This document shows, in pieces, positions 1 through 12,499 of a DNA stretch of 64,000 nt. Every line of letters begins with the position of its first letter. Positions within the stretch are counted from its first letter, which is position 1. The notes beneath the pieces are model-generated. The model was not told the origin of the DNA and did no database searches. It saw only the letters and a program-made list of their open reading frames with translations. Made by a program: the position numbers and the translations under genes. Source of the DNA: Varroa destructor (Eukaryota > Arthropoda > Arachnida > Mesostigmata > Varroidae); assembly GCF_002443255.2 (NCBI RefSeq), contig NW_019211459.1:3161669-3225668 (forward strand). Direction: 5' to 3'.

Positions 1-1382
1 TAAATAATAAATGACAAATAAACGAAACACACAGAATGTGGTGAAAAAAATTAAAAATCATGGAAGCAAATGCGAAACGGTAAAAATAAATTAACGCACG
101 ATGGTGCAGTTATTGTTAAAAAAAAAAAAAAAACAAATCTACTTCATTCGACGATTGCCCTTCTATAAGTAAGGACACAATTTAATTTAGGGGTTTATAA
201 GTACGGTCTTAGATGTTGACATTGGATTATGAAATGTATGATACTGTATAATTTGATTTCTTTGAGTTACGTTATCCTTTTCAGTTAGTTTTCGTTCCGT
301 TTACACGGTCAATGGGTAATCAATGTCGATTAATGGACTATCTTTATTCAGAGGACATATATGAATTGTTCTTGTGATTTTTGTGTTATTGCGTTTCTAT
401 ATACCGCATTATTTATAGAAGACAGTTAAATTTTGCAGTGGCGTAGTGGCGTTATTACGAAAATACTACACAATGGTAGAGCAACAATTTAGAACAGAGA
501 ATGCTAGCCTTTCTGGCTATTACGACTACAGTGGTTTGTTAAATTCGGCAATAATAATTATTGGAACCATTGTTTGGTCAGTTTCTATGTGACCTATAAT
601 TAAAGGTTGTTGAAGGCCTGCCCACGAGGTTGAGTTGGAAAAACTGGCATCCTCGATCCTGTACGAGTATCGGTCCCTTCTCCGTCTAATTATGATTGAG
701 TCATCTGGACACTCAGAACTTAAGATTCGTTTATTTATCGTAGTCACTGTCTTCAAGAATCCTACTGATGTCGAAAAAAGCACACGTGTCCCTAAACACG
801 ACTCCGAACCGATAGAGGCTAATTTAACCCGATCCTGTGACTTTGGTTACGATGTTGATTTTGTCCTTTCCCAATATTTAGCATTAGAATAGGGAGAGGA
901 ATTAGGATTATTCTGACCAAACATTTGTAAGGCAACGAAGTGTCTCTATGCTTCGACCGCGTCTGCGAAGAAGTCAGAGACGGCAAAATCTAATTACTAG
1001 ACTTTTTCAACCGGTCTCTTGGTTGTTTTTCAGCATTTCGATGAGTTCGATAGATATCCCAACGGTCGCTGCTATTTGAAATAAATTGGCTTCCCGTTCA
1101 CTATAGTTCGTAAAAGCTGAAACCTGCCATGCGCGACCGCAGTCTGTAACAGCGCCCGGAGAGCGCTGGGGCTTATTTTAAACAGACGCAACTGTGCATA
1201 AGCTGAGACTAACAAGTCAAGTAATTTTAAAAAGGTCACTAGGTATTAGCTAGAACCCGATTTCGAAGCTCCACGTTTGTGAGTCCGCCGCCCGACCCAT
1301 CCTGCCATCGTGACGCTCAATATCCTTCAGGGACACGATGTTGTTGACGTTTCCCGGAAGCACATATTAGAGCTTACAAAAT

Positions 1383-1416
<34 letters not shown>

Positions 1417-2420
1417 AGAAGCACGCTAAAGTGCCCAAGTCATTTACTTACAAATGGGCACTCAGAGAGTATGAACATTTGATTTAAATATCGTGTAATG
1501 AACTGAACAATGCAGCGACGATACGGCGGAGTATTCTTTCATGGGGGCCAACTCCCTATTTTACCACATTCAGCGCGAACTATTGACGTGAGCTAGCTCT
1601 GGCGACTTCACGCAAGCTTTATTGCTTGAAAATAAATAAAGCAGATCACGTGAGACATACTAACTAAAGAAACAAACGTGTATATAAAATATAATACCTT
1701 AACTATTAGAACGAGTTATTACATAATGTGTGATTAAAGAAAGACGTTGGATTTCACGTGTACTAATTTCACAACTCGCAATGCAAGATAAATTCTTGCA
1801 CAACGTATAGAACATGACACTTTTTGGAGCATTAATGGGTACACAATTATTGAAGTCGTTTTTTTTTTAACTTCAACTATCATATTCAATACTTAGCTCC
1901 AACGACTGCAGCAATCCCTATGATACGTGCTGCCTTCGAAGTAAACGAAGTTCTCCTTCATTATCTGACCTCGACCAATTCACTGTGTTTGCTCCATCGT
2001 GTTGCCATTTACTCAGCATTCGTTATAGTTATGACTCCTGGTGAAATCTGTGTTACAACACTCGAACTCCTTTTGTTCAACAATGGAGAGGCTATAGCAC
2101 TCTACGACTTACTTAAATTATTAATTCTGTTTTATTTATAATATTTGAACTAGAAAATAGGTACTCAATTAAAACCATATATATATGGATATAGTATGCT
2201 AATTTTCTAGTTTAATTCTACAGCTTATTTAGATGGTATTGCTTTGAAGAAGCAGACTTACAGCTGGGACAAGACTAAGAAAAAGTGGATAATACTTTAA
2301 AACAATAGCGATACTTGAAACGTGTTGAGTATTCTCAATGCAATGCTGCCATCATACCATAAATTGCTTAGAGCCTATAAAAATTTCCATGAATCTCTGA
2401 AAATAATCTTGGTTACATAT
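1..2420. other. AT-rich noncoding stretch
   Basis: I recognise no gene here. The stretch holds a poly(A) run near 118-134, an (AT)15 microsatellite at 1385-1414, and short open frames of chance length. Frames of 70-85 codons are expected many times in 64 kb of this composition, so those at 526-892 and 1920-2141 are not called. It is probably intergenic or intronic. Confidence 0.6.
1385..1414. repeat. (AT)15 microsatellite
   Basis: An uninterrupted run of 15 AT units, flanked by unique sequence. It is a typical animal dinucleotide microsatellite, likely polymorphic in length and able to extrude a cruciform. Confidence 0.97.
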
Positions 2421-2426
2421 ACTTAC

Positions 2427-2979
2427 CGATGGCAATGATCTGTTAAACGTGTTAATGATGTCCGCCTAAGCTCGATATATGCATCCAAAGATAGGGAAAT
2501 GGCCAGGCCCTTTTGCGTATTTCCCTGCAGGGTGCGTCAGACTTAGAGGAACTCTGACAGGTTGCATCTCGCGGGCATAGGCTCATCCGGTTCTTTTAGT
2601 ACCAACAGGAAGCCACTCCTTTCGAAAACAGAGCACAAACTTCTCATGGTGGAAAGTAGTGTGTTGTTTTCGAAACCTATCATCTATTATCCAATGTCTT
2701 TGCGCCTTTGAGTCCAATGTCTTTGAAAAAAAAAAAACTCGCAGGTCCACGTTGTTGCCGGTTCAGTTGAGCCTTCCAAAAGGTCCGAGGATTATTTTGA
2801 CGAGATAGGCTTGCCGATTTTACATGTGACATATCTGAACAACACCTCAACGAGCTTATGGCCTCTACATCGCTTGACGCATGAAACATTACTTGTGGAT
2901 TAAGGAAATAATAACCTGAAGATAACTGGTGAGTGGTAAGGGCTAGAATGAAAGCTGTCACCGCGCTAAATAGTGACAA
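2427..2979 (-). pseudogene. possible retroelement gag/pol relic
   Basis: On the minus strand a frame of about 99 codons (2979-2680) contains the series RCCSDMSHVKSAS, then FWKAQLNRQQRG. This resembles two degraded CCHC zinc knuckles of the form C-x2-C-x4-H-x4-C: the second Cys, the His and the spacing of the first knuckle are kept, but several Cys/His positions are replaced. About 150 nt further on, another frame reads QPVRVPLSL, similar to the start of the RT region in Ty3/gypsy elements. A good splice-donor match (CG|GTAAGTA, reading minus) lies at 2427/2426, so an alternative is a host exon. Family assignment is inference and weak: no protease or complete RT motif was found. Confidence 0.2.
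2690..2725. repeat. 13-bp direct repeat, 23-bp period
   Basis: The 13-mer TCCAATGTCTTTG occurs at 2690-2702 and again at 2713-2725, separated by 10 bp and followed by a poly(A) run of about 12. A short slippage duplication inside the possible retroelement relic is the simplest reading. Confidence 0.8.
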
Positions 2980-4821
2980 CGTTAAATGAGCATGACAGTC
3001 AGAAAGACACTGAAAACGGATGCAGAAAAACTTATCGTTATTTCTGTTTTTACTTAGATACGGTTATGGAAATAACTCTTTCAGAAAAAGTCTAAATTCC
3101 GCACCCTATAGATGAATGGTTCGTATCTTAATATGTAGCTACTAAAGCCGATTCTGAGATTGAGAGCTGACTTTGAACTACAGGCGATAAATGCATAACA
3201 CTTCGACGCACCGAGATCATTCCATGGCATCTGCCAGGTTGGGTCGATTTACACCTATGGACCTTAAGTGTTATCGTTTCTCTCTCTCACGCCGATTTGT
3301 GGGTTTTCCGAAGCTTTTTTCCTTAAATTTACCCATTAAAAACTCGCCCTCACGCTCTGCACTCAAGATTAAGCGCAAGCGTCCCCTACATTCCATTATT
3401 GTGTTCGTGTACAGGGCTTTCGAAAATAGGGTTCTTACCGGGCTCTGCTTCGGTGCGTGTAAAAAAAATTACGCCACGGACCACTGACATAATCTGCACC
3501 GGAAGAGCTCGTTCAACTCTTGAATAACTCCTACCATGACCTTCCGTTCTATCCTATAGGTTTGTGATATCAACACCCAGCTCTCGGGAACGAGCCCAAG
3601 TACCAGCAGTCTCAATGAGCAACCATGGTCATGCGAATTCCGATGGGTTGACAGCTTTTTGAACCGGACGAATATGAGCTTCGCAAGGGCGTATCAACTG
3701 TAGCTGAGCTTGTTGCAACGATGCCAGCCAGACCCGACATGACCTCAGAACCGCAACGAGATTTCCAACCGCATCTACTTCGACTTTTTGAAAACCCTTG
3801 GACCGAGCTGTTATAGAGCTAATTAAATAAAAGCAGATCATCATTCCATGAATTGAACGAAACTTTTCCTGTTAAAACTTGTTAGCTGACAACATCTGCT
3901 CTGGAGCGGCGTGTCCCTCGGATCTACCTCCTAATATTTGTCTTCTGCTTATTATTATATTTGTATTCTCGTTGTGAAAAGTATGTGTCCAATCATTCGG
4001 TTCGGCATGAGCTTGATCTTGATGATTCATAGGATTATCGACGCGCACCTGCGGCGTCTCTGTTCAAAGCGTATAGTAATGTACTCTCTTAAGCAGAGTA
4101 ACAACTACACTTTCCATTCCTGGAGGACCCTCGGTAAGAGACCTAAGAGCTGAAATCACGCCGAAGCTAGATTTCGGTCTTCGGAATGCGTTAACTACCG
4201 TTCGTCGCATTTTGTTTACAAAACATCCCTACACTATTTCGAAAACTTGCAACCTTCTATGAGAAAACATATTAAATCAATGTCAAATTTACTTTACATT
4301 TAATGTTCCCTCCAAATGTGGTATAGGTAGAACTAGCACCATCTTAACTCATTTTTTTTTTTTTAGTTACAGCGGTTCGATAACATACACTGATAATTAT
4401 AACGTAGTTATTGGTATTGGAAATTGGGAAGTTAAATTATACTATAGGAAGTTAAAGAATTATTCGCGAACTTTGTCTCAAAAAAAAAATAATATTGCTT
4501 TTACGTAGATATCACTATTGTCTATACTGGTGAAATTAATGATTTTCCTTGGCGTGATAAAGGTAAGTTTCAGTATCCATTGCAAGCAATATTATAGTAA
4601 CACAGATGACGGTAAACTGTCAATACTGCAAGCTAGATATTATGATGTAATAAATACACATTCTAATTATTGCTATCGGAACTTATTTTAGCACATGAGT
4701 AACTAATTGTAAAACTATTTTTGTTTCTAAATACGTTATATTTTCAAACTTTTGGACATCTTAAATTTTGCGCTAGCAACAAATCCTCGGCGCACTACAA
4801 TACAACTTTCAGAATATTCAC

Positions 4822-4822
4822 A

Positions 4823-4854
<32 letters not shown>
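4822..4854. repeat. imperfect (AT)n microsatellite
   Basis: An AT dinucleotide tract interrupted once by an extra A, about 33 bp long. Confidence 0.93.
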
Positions 4855-5791
4855 CAGATAAAAATCCGTACGGTATAGCCAACAATGGATGAAGTTTGGA
4901 AACGTTGTCCGAATCTGCTTTGCTTGCATGATAGGGCTAATACAAAGAAAATAGCGGAGGAAGAGGGCATAAGTTCCTGTCTGCTTAGCAATTCTATCTA
5001 ATCTACGCATTTTTATAGCTAGTAGCCCGATCGTTGACGACCCCTAAGCCGAAGACTCTGATAAATTTTCAGTTTTCTATATTGAACAAATAAGAAAAAA
5101 AAATTTAGAAGAAGCAGTTGTAGATTGTATGAATGTACGCGGCGCACTTACGTTATGCAGAAGTCTCGGCGGATTTTCCGAGTCTCTCTAAACCAATAAG
5201 CTGTATTGTAAACAAATCGAGTTAGACTCTGAACGCGCTGATAAATACATAACAGGGCTTTTGATCCCTGGTTTATTCAATTTAGTGATATTTAACAGTG
5301 GCGAAATAACGTGTACTTTTTTTTAAGGTATGCAAATATACATTTCGACATCAGATTCCTAAAACTGTGACCGTTCACAGCTTATATTTAATAATTTACT
5401 AAAAATTGCTTAATAAAAACAATCTAGTGGAGTTCCTTAGGTATCGCAATAATGCTACTAATTGTTAATATCTGCGTTGTTATAAATTCATTGGAAATCC
5501 CGGTCTTGCAATGGTCCTCGTTCCCAGTTTTTCGTTCACTGGAGATGATAGTGAACCTCAAGAACTCTAGGTTCGCTTTTCGCCACCCGGCAATCGATAT
5601 TCCGAGCCTTGTTGGGGTCTGTTTCTTAATGAGTTTGTGCTTTTCTGCTTGTGCATCTGCATGTCTTCAATTGAATCCAGTTGTTAATTACGCTTTAATC
5701 TTATCGAGTTTTTTTGTGTAGTACGTACAACAACTTTTAGCTATTCGCTTATCTTTACTGCAGTCGACTCAAAAAAAAAAGTAATGTATAC

Positions 5792-5832
5792 TGGGACGGG
5801 ACGGGACGGCCCAGCCCAGCCCAGTCCAGCCG
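5792..5832. repeat. GGGAC / CCCAG pentamer cluster
   Basis: Three GGGAC-type units run directly into three CCCAG-type units (gggacgggacgggacgg then cccagcccagcccag). This is a GC-rich patch of about 40 bp in AT-rich surroundings. The two halves are partly complementary (GGG runs facing CCC runs), so a hairpin is possible. It is unlike the common arthropod telomere unit TTAGG. Confidence 0.85.
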
Positions 5833-6912
5833 ACTTTAACAAAAGTTGGCGTTCCAGAACTGCCCAGATTCATTTAGGATAGAAAGCATTTGAGATTTTC
5901 TGAAACCGATTTTTTCGCTGATGTTGGAGCATGCTTATATGCAAGCATCATATATGCTTACGGACTCACATTTGTTGCTTCATGCACCTGATTATTATTT
6001 TTTCTTATTTGGGCTTTTTTATGTGCAACCTATATCAAATCGGCACCTCCATAGCGACCAAATTGTTCGAAAAAGCATTTCGTAACACAGTACGATCAAG
6101 CCTGAATCCGAAAATGCTACAGAAATGAAACTTATAGCGGGGGTCGTTGGTTCTTCAATTAGACAAACTAAAGTACGGTAACTTTTAATAACATGTTAAG
6201 CTTTAGAACACTACCACAGCTCTTAGCTATCACGTGCGAGCTTTGCTGATGTAAAGAACAAGGTTATCTGAACAAATATTTTACCTGTAGGAGCGAGAGT
6301 AGGCAGCAAAAAAAGGCCTGTTCATTGTTATTGTTCCTAGGATTCTGGCAAACTTCAATCGACTTGAGAACAAGTCAGTGTCGAGCGCTTGCAATGGAAG
6401 AAAACGTAGTTGTATAGCTGTAAATATATTTAAAATGGAACGGCGTTGAAATGAGATGTTTGTTATAGAATTCTGTTAGACGTAAGTAGTTGCAGTTTGC
6501 ACTTGCAACTTTTACGGGAGCGTGCGTTACGTAAAATATTCCACCGCATCAATCATTGTAATCTGCATAGGTAAGACAGGTCCTCTACTGTTGTAAAAAT
6601 TATTTTATGCATACAAACGGAAACATCTGGTATCATAATTCTTCAAAGCACGTGAAGGTCTAAAAAGCTGTCACTATTCTATCTAAAAGCTGTTACATTA
6701 TCTTGCAGTTAGTTTCATGGTGTTGGATACATCATAGGCTACAATATTTATAAAGAAATATTCTAGAAGATATATGATGAAATCCCTTTATTAGTAAATA
6801 TATGGATATTTTCAGTGTCGATATATCTTCTTATCCGTTACGTTTTGAAAAACTGTGAATAATTACCAGCCATTTTGTTTTTATAGATTCGATTTTTCGA
6901 TCGAGATTTCAG

Positions 6913-7034
6913 GTGGCTCACATGGTCCTCAACAAAGAATGATATGGCCACCAAAAGGTAAGCGAACCGGTGATGGAGCGGTTGTTGCGGCAGGGTTCGT
7001 TGAAAGAAGCCCGGTCCTACCTAATGTTGATTAA
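6913..7034 (+). CDS. candidate short exon, product unknown
   Basis: A pyrimidine-rich tract (ttttgtttttatag ... gatttcag) ends in AG at 6911-6912. The following sequence is open in the frame GSHGPQQRMIWPPKGKR..., for 39 codons to TAA at 7032-7034. It is GC-richer than its flanks and rich in Gly, Pro and Gln. A consensus donor (CAAAAG|GTAAGC) lies at 6957/6958 and would instead define a 45-nt internal microexon that preserves the reading phase; in that case the rest is intron. I recognise no family. Both readings rest only on splice consensus and composition. Confidence 0.25.
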
Positions 7035-10000
7035 TGGGCGACTGGTAGCCGTTTTTACTACAGGTGTAGATCGTTAACAGCTACCTTCATGCTGAAACGC
7101 TCCAGTGCAGTCTTCAACGGTAAACTAGTGCGTTATACACTTGCTTTTCAACGAGCTTGATCTTAACGTGACGCCCAGTGTTCATGTGAATACTTGAACC
7201 TTTTTTACGTGTTTGTTCAAGTTTGCCCCCGTTGAGTCGAAGTGCGTTTAACCCAGCCAGTTACTCTTCCCAGTTCTCTCCAAGTAGCACAATGTGTGTG
7301 CGTTGGCCTCCAGGCGTCCACATGTTTCGCGAGTCGCTTCCTTTTTGGTAACAAGGCGTAAAATGGAATAGGCTGGTGTGGCTACAGATTTATCAAATAG
7401 AATTACTTTTAGTAAAAGTTCAGCGATAACGTTAGCAAGTTCGCGAAATATGACAGTGATCCGTCGTCCTGAATTTATTAGGCTGGAATTAGTATCACCT
7501 TTTTGCTCCTTAGCTGTCAGTTTCTTTCTGTTTACTCATTGAAAATGTTTTTTTCTCTATTCTCTATACCTCGGTTGTACTGTTGTAGTTGTACGGCGGA
7601 CGCATAATACAAGCTTTGGCGTAGAAATTCGGGTCGCAAAGGATGGATGTTTCAAGTTTAAAAAAAAAAGTACCTATTGCTGGTTTTTGTACTAATCCTG
7701 TGTGGTATATTCATCAAACGTATCAGACAGTCAGACGTTATCGTGTGAATCAGACTAAGGAATTTGTCAGAACTCTCTCGCATTACCGATAATGTATACT
7801 TGGCTAACGCCAATGTCTGACCATCATCACAGTCCTGTGTAATTCGGTTTTTCATTGAGGTCGATTGGATCATGTTTTTTTTTTTCAACATAACTCAGTG
7901 AAACTCGAAGCCCGTCGATATAATTGTAATTAAAAATATTCAAATGATTTAACAATGTACATGTATTGCTACAAGGAACGCTTTAATCACTGGATGAAGC
8001 TACAGTGGCAGACACGAGCTGCAGCGACTAATCTTACTCTCAAAAGTTATTCCTCTTTAAGCCAATATCCTACTCGACGTACGTTGTAACTACACAGGTC
8101 CTCCAGGTAGAGAAATGATCGTATCACCTTGGCTCGTTAATAAATTGGTTTCCGCCAACTCTTGACGACTGTCGTGATATTCACAGGTCAAAAAGTGTTA
8201 GTAGGTCTAGCGGTCATCTACAGGTCCGCAACCATATCGGCATGCGTCAAAAGGCCTCCAACTATAGTCTAGCTATTAATACAGCCAACCATGCTTATTT
8301 GCCTTTGGCAAGAAACGATCGAATAGCGCAGAAAAATTGATCGATAATGACGTTTTGACAATCGAATCTGTCATTTCACTCGTCGAGGAACTTTCTATCT
8401 GCACCTGTCAGGGCATGTTAATCTTCAGATGAGCTGGGTTTCGATGAACTCCAACTAGTGCCTTTCATTATACACAAGGGTAGAGGTTGAAGTGTTATAT
8501 CCGTATAGTATTTGTCTATCACGTTCCTCACAACGATCGCCTATTTGCGGTGTATTAATAGAAATGCGTCTTTACCTATATATTACCCTCTTAGTTGAAA
8601 TCCGGTCATGACAGATATTGTTGTTATGGCAACATTCAAAATACGCTCCTAGGCGAGTTCTGTTGATCGAGAGCTCTAGTTTTTTTTTGTCCAGCAATTC
8701 TTTGAGTTTAACGTTTATCCACGGAATCTTTTAAGGCATCCATATGTGACATCAGACGGCTCCGAGAATATGGTTTTTTTTGTCAACAGGAACTTAGTCT
8801 CTGTGCATTATATTACATCATATACAGTCCCGCTTATTAGTATTAATAGTTTTTTGCGAAATCGGCAATAGTTTGTTGTAGGCTCTTCTTACTTTGTGTG
8901 TACATGTAACTCTTCGAATCGGCACAAAACGCTACGCAGTAAAACCATATCTCGTTTAAGAGCTTAGTATTTGTTATTTTGAGCGTTTACTGTCTTGGGT
9001 GACTTGTGCCAGAAGATGGTTCTACTATCCAAATCATAATCACTTTAAATATATGCTCTTTCCTTCACAACGATCTCAACATGCGCAGTAGATCAAGGAC
9101 CTGAAACAGAGGCTTTAAGGTCTAGTGACAAAGGTTCGGCTAACCAGCAATCAACTGTATGAACGCCAAGAAAATGATCGTTTCATTGATTTTCTAACGC
9201 TAAGGTTGATGGCACAACTGGCCTTTTGGCAGCTACAAGCCAATTTTTCCCCCAGCCGTTCACACTGGAGGACTCAATATTATATGTCGCATTGCAGAAC
9301 TTCAGTACGTACGAGAGATTCTACTGCGTATCGTTCCGCTTAAAAAAAACCATACGCCTCTCTGCTTTAATTTTTTTTTATTATGCACCTTCGACTGAGC
9401 AGCTGCTGCAAACATTACATATAATATGTTTTAAATGACTGAACAAATCTGTACCATTTTGACCATAAATATGACCAATTATTTTCAGTGATTCGAGGGA
9501 CTTTAGCCATTTTTGTTTTTTTTTCCATTAGAAAAGATCACTTCGTTTTAGGTTTTGAAAACATCCTTAAGGCAAATGGCTCATAATTTAACTTCGAGAA
9601 TTTACTTCAATATACAATTGAAAAATAACGGTATAATGCACATACGTATTGTAGGCCCCGCACCTTTGTCTACAAAATTCGCACACAAAGTATATTGTGT
9701 AGTTAGAGAATAATATGCCCTAAACTATTACAGTTGCTCCTCTGAGATCGGACTCTTTACTACTGAGCAGGCCAATCATCCTGATTTCTTTGATACTTTA
9801 CATACGGAGGAAACTGGCTAGGTTAGTTCATTATAAAGCCTTCCGATGTCGTGAACTAAGTTATTGAGACATAAGAAATCTACCGGTAACAAATGTGTCC
9901 AGCATACTGATATGCCTACTATACGTGTATGCTGCATGTGGGCATGCGATTGTAATGATTTTGGTGGTGGGTTTGCTTTTCTGGTCCACATGTGCATATA

Positions 10001-10389
10001 AGGCGAAAATGGCAGATAGAAAAACAAGACATATTAGAGCAAGTTTGTCGCGCTGCGACCTATTAACGTCGTTCTCATCAAACTTTACGGGCTAGACAAG
10101 ACAATACAGGGGCAGAAAAAAGCCCGCATTTGCCTTTTGCCTCACGCCTTCATACAGCAAAGCTAGATAAATCACGTACGTATGCTTTTTACAACGACGT
10201 AGCCAGGCGACCTCTGTCTTGTCTCTTCTCTACATCCATTCTCGGCTGGTATTCTGCTCCTTGCCTGCTACTTAAGACATACCTACTGTCGCGCCGACTG
10301 CTGTCGTTTTTGACTGTGCTTTTTCTCATCCTGAGGCTTCGAAGGCTCATCGATAACGAATGATGACGATGGTATAGGAAGGAACAGAC
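7035..10389. other. noncoding stretch
   Basis: I recognise no gene, repeat family or RNA here. Open frames reach only about 77 codons, without domain signatures. Short T runs are the only low-complexity elements. Confidence 0.55.
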
Positions 10390-11330
10390 AGAGTGCGAAA
10401 GAACATCGAGTCATAGGCGTGTTTGTACGGACGGTGCAGGTGGGGATAGAGAGAAAGAGCTTCTATTCGACCCACACTTTTGACGAGAAGCAGTCTGAAC
10501 GACGGATGGACTAATGGGCCGCTGCCGCCCCATAAGCCGCCACGACTATGAGCCGGCAGAGCCCGACCTGCTAGCGGTTGCGTCCATCCGCGTTTACTGC
10601 CGCCTGATTCATCTGCTGGCGGTAGGCAACGCGGATTGCTGAGCTTGGTTGAGTCGAGAGAAAGGAGACGACCAGGGGGCTTATATGTTGAGGGGGTTGG
10701 GGTGAAGAAGGAAAAGCGAACAGGAGGAGGAGGACCGAAGGATGGACAGACTCTAGAAGTATCATTGGTCCAACAACAGATTGTAGAACAGAAAAAATCC
10801 TCATCGAACTCGCTAGAAAATAAAGGAGCGATAGAATGGCTAAATTTTGCAGGTGAGTGATGGCAGAATAGACTTTCTACGCATAGTGACTTATTTGATG
10901 TAACGTTCAGTTTTATTTTTACTTACCGAGAGCGTGTGACGTTGTATGACAGAATTAGCACAAGGACCTACAAACTAACGCAACGAATCGACGAGGCGCC
11001 AGCTAGCATGAACTCTCTCACTGGCTACTGCTGGCTTGTACGGACCGCGGGTGACAGGCTGTGGGTACGCAAGACAGGACAGAAGCATGGCGCGCTTCGC
11101 ACCGCTAGGGAAAGGGTGTAACCCTCGGATAGTTGAAGGGGAGGGCAGGTTTCGGCTGTTCGAACACAACGAAGTAACCACTCGGCGGAGTTCGAACACC
11201 GGCGGGCAGTCAGTCTGCTAGGAAGTGTCGCTGCGGAGAGGACTAGCGTTTCTGAAGCGTGGACTGTCGTTTTAGTGCATAAATTTGTGGAACAAGACAA
11301 TATTACCTGCAATTGCGTCAGTCACTGCTT
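10390..11330. promoter_or_regulatory. GC-rich island, promoter or first-exon-like
   Basis: Base composition rises clearly above the flanks and CpG dinucleotides become frequent. On the plus strand a short coding start, ATGGCTAAATTTTGCAG at 10836-10852, runs straight into a consensus donor (CAG|GTGAGT). On the minus strand another donor (CTCG|GTAAGT) ends a possible exon at 10927. A 44-codon plus-strand frame starts from a good context (gaagcATGG) at 11087-11221. These features fit a promoter with first exon(s) of a split gene, but the two donors imply opposite directions and at most one is likely used. The product is unknown. Confidence 0.3.
10836..10852 (+). CDS. candidate first coding exon (MAKFC...)
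   Basis: ATG in a favourable context (gatagaATGG) is followed by five codons and two bases, then the donor GTGAGT at 10853. The sequence upstream is GC-rich and would act as 5' UTR. No downstream exon could be joined to it, so the product cannot be named. Confidence 0.22.
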
Positions 11331-12499
11331 GCTCCGTTACACCAAGATGAAGAAAACTGGCCAAGGCCGATGAGGTATCAAGAGCCTAAGAGTGCGTGGG
11401 CCTATTAATGTTGAACCAACGGGAATACTTAACATCAGCTACATCTGACAAAAACAAAAAAAAAAGTAGCAGCTTCGGTACTTCAGGGTACCCGTAGAAC
11501 CTAGTGGGTTTGATTGTATGCGTGGGACACAGTTGAGCGATCAGGAAAACGGAATTAGGCCGCGCCTCGTGACATCGAGATGGTATGGAAGATACTTATC
11601 ATGTATCAAACCGCATTTATTTATAATCTTGAAGTGGTACACTAGCACCCTTGAGCAGCAAGATATTTGAAAACATCGATTGATTCTTTTACTAACGGAT
11701 TTAAATTTATAGTAGCTCATCGTTACGATTCTTACACAAGGTCGTCGCTTACACGACTGGCTAGCTGGCTAGTCGGACCCAAAAGTAATAATAAAACCAG
11801 GATTACGACGCGCTACTTCATCACCAACGAAATACTGTGTAAGATGACGAGAGGGCCTTTCGATGATGATGATGATGATGCCCTTTTACGGGCTTCGATT
11901 GCTATAACGGAGAAGTAATATTGTTAACAGTTAGTTGAATCGTTCCGCTTGACATGCAGAAAGAGAAGTTACATGCGTATGGGCTTTATACGGATAGATG
12001 ATCTATCCTGGCTTCGAAGTGCTTGCTTTTTGATGCAAAAGAGAAGGCTGTTTGAATGAAGTGATTGATACGCAAGGTAAGTAGAAGAAAAGCCTTGCTG
12101 GCCCTCCTATCGTCTCTGACGTACTGGGCTTTCGCAGCCCTGGCTGGCAGGAAGTATAGGATACGGTGTAAAGGTCTTTTGGATCCATCAATCATTACGG
12201 CCATCAAAACAAATCTAGAAAGTTTCTTCTGCCCAAGTGAGTCTTTCTGTGGCAACAGTCAGCTGAACTGGATCGCCGGATGCATGCGTGACAAAGCCTA
12301 TGACGAATTGTTTTCGTGACCGCCATTGTATAGTGGAACGTTTCTCGGTTCGGTGTGAATATCGCTACGCTATAAACGCTAAATTTGACACTGAGCATAT
12401 CAGGAAAACACAACGTATTTCAACAGCTATACACTCATAGAGACGTGTCCGTCACGCTCTAACAGCAACGAGAGTTTAGGCTTCGTTTTAGTTTCTCAT
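11331..12499. other. mixed-composition stretch, no gene recognised
   Basis: It holds an (ATG)n run at 11862-11880 and a consensus plus-strand donor (CGCAAG|GTAAGT) at 12076/12077. The frame crossing that donor (12065-12319) has coding-like codons and a hydrophobic start (ALLALLSSLTYWAFAALAG) but no in-frame ATG and no recognised domain. The overlapping minus frame is just as open. I leave both uncalled. Confidence 0.4.
11862..11880. repeat. (GAT/ATG)6 trinucleotide run
   Basis: Six uninterrupted GAT-type triplets. In the plus frame 11667-11918 they would read as an Asp run, but there is no other support for that frame being coding. Confidence 0.9.

Larger units (their letters stand above)
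2980..6912. other. noncoding stretch
   Basis: No gene is recognisable. Visible structure is limited to an AT microsatellite at 4822-4854, a pentamer-repeat cluster at 5792-5832, scattered poly(A/T) runs, and open frames no longer than 98 codons without recognisable domains. A minus donor-like site (AAC|GTAAGTGC) near 5150 has no convincing exon attached. Confidence 0.55.

Noticed and set aside
12065..12319. 84-codon plus frame with hydrophobic start, possible secreted protein
   Set aside because: It has no in-frame ATG near the hydrophobic segment, a stop directly before it, and an equally open minus frame.
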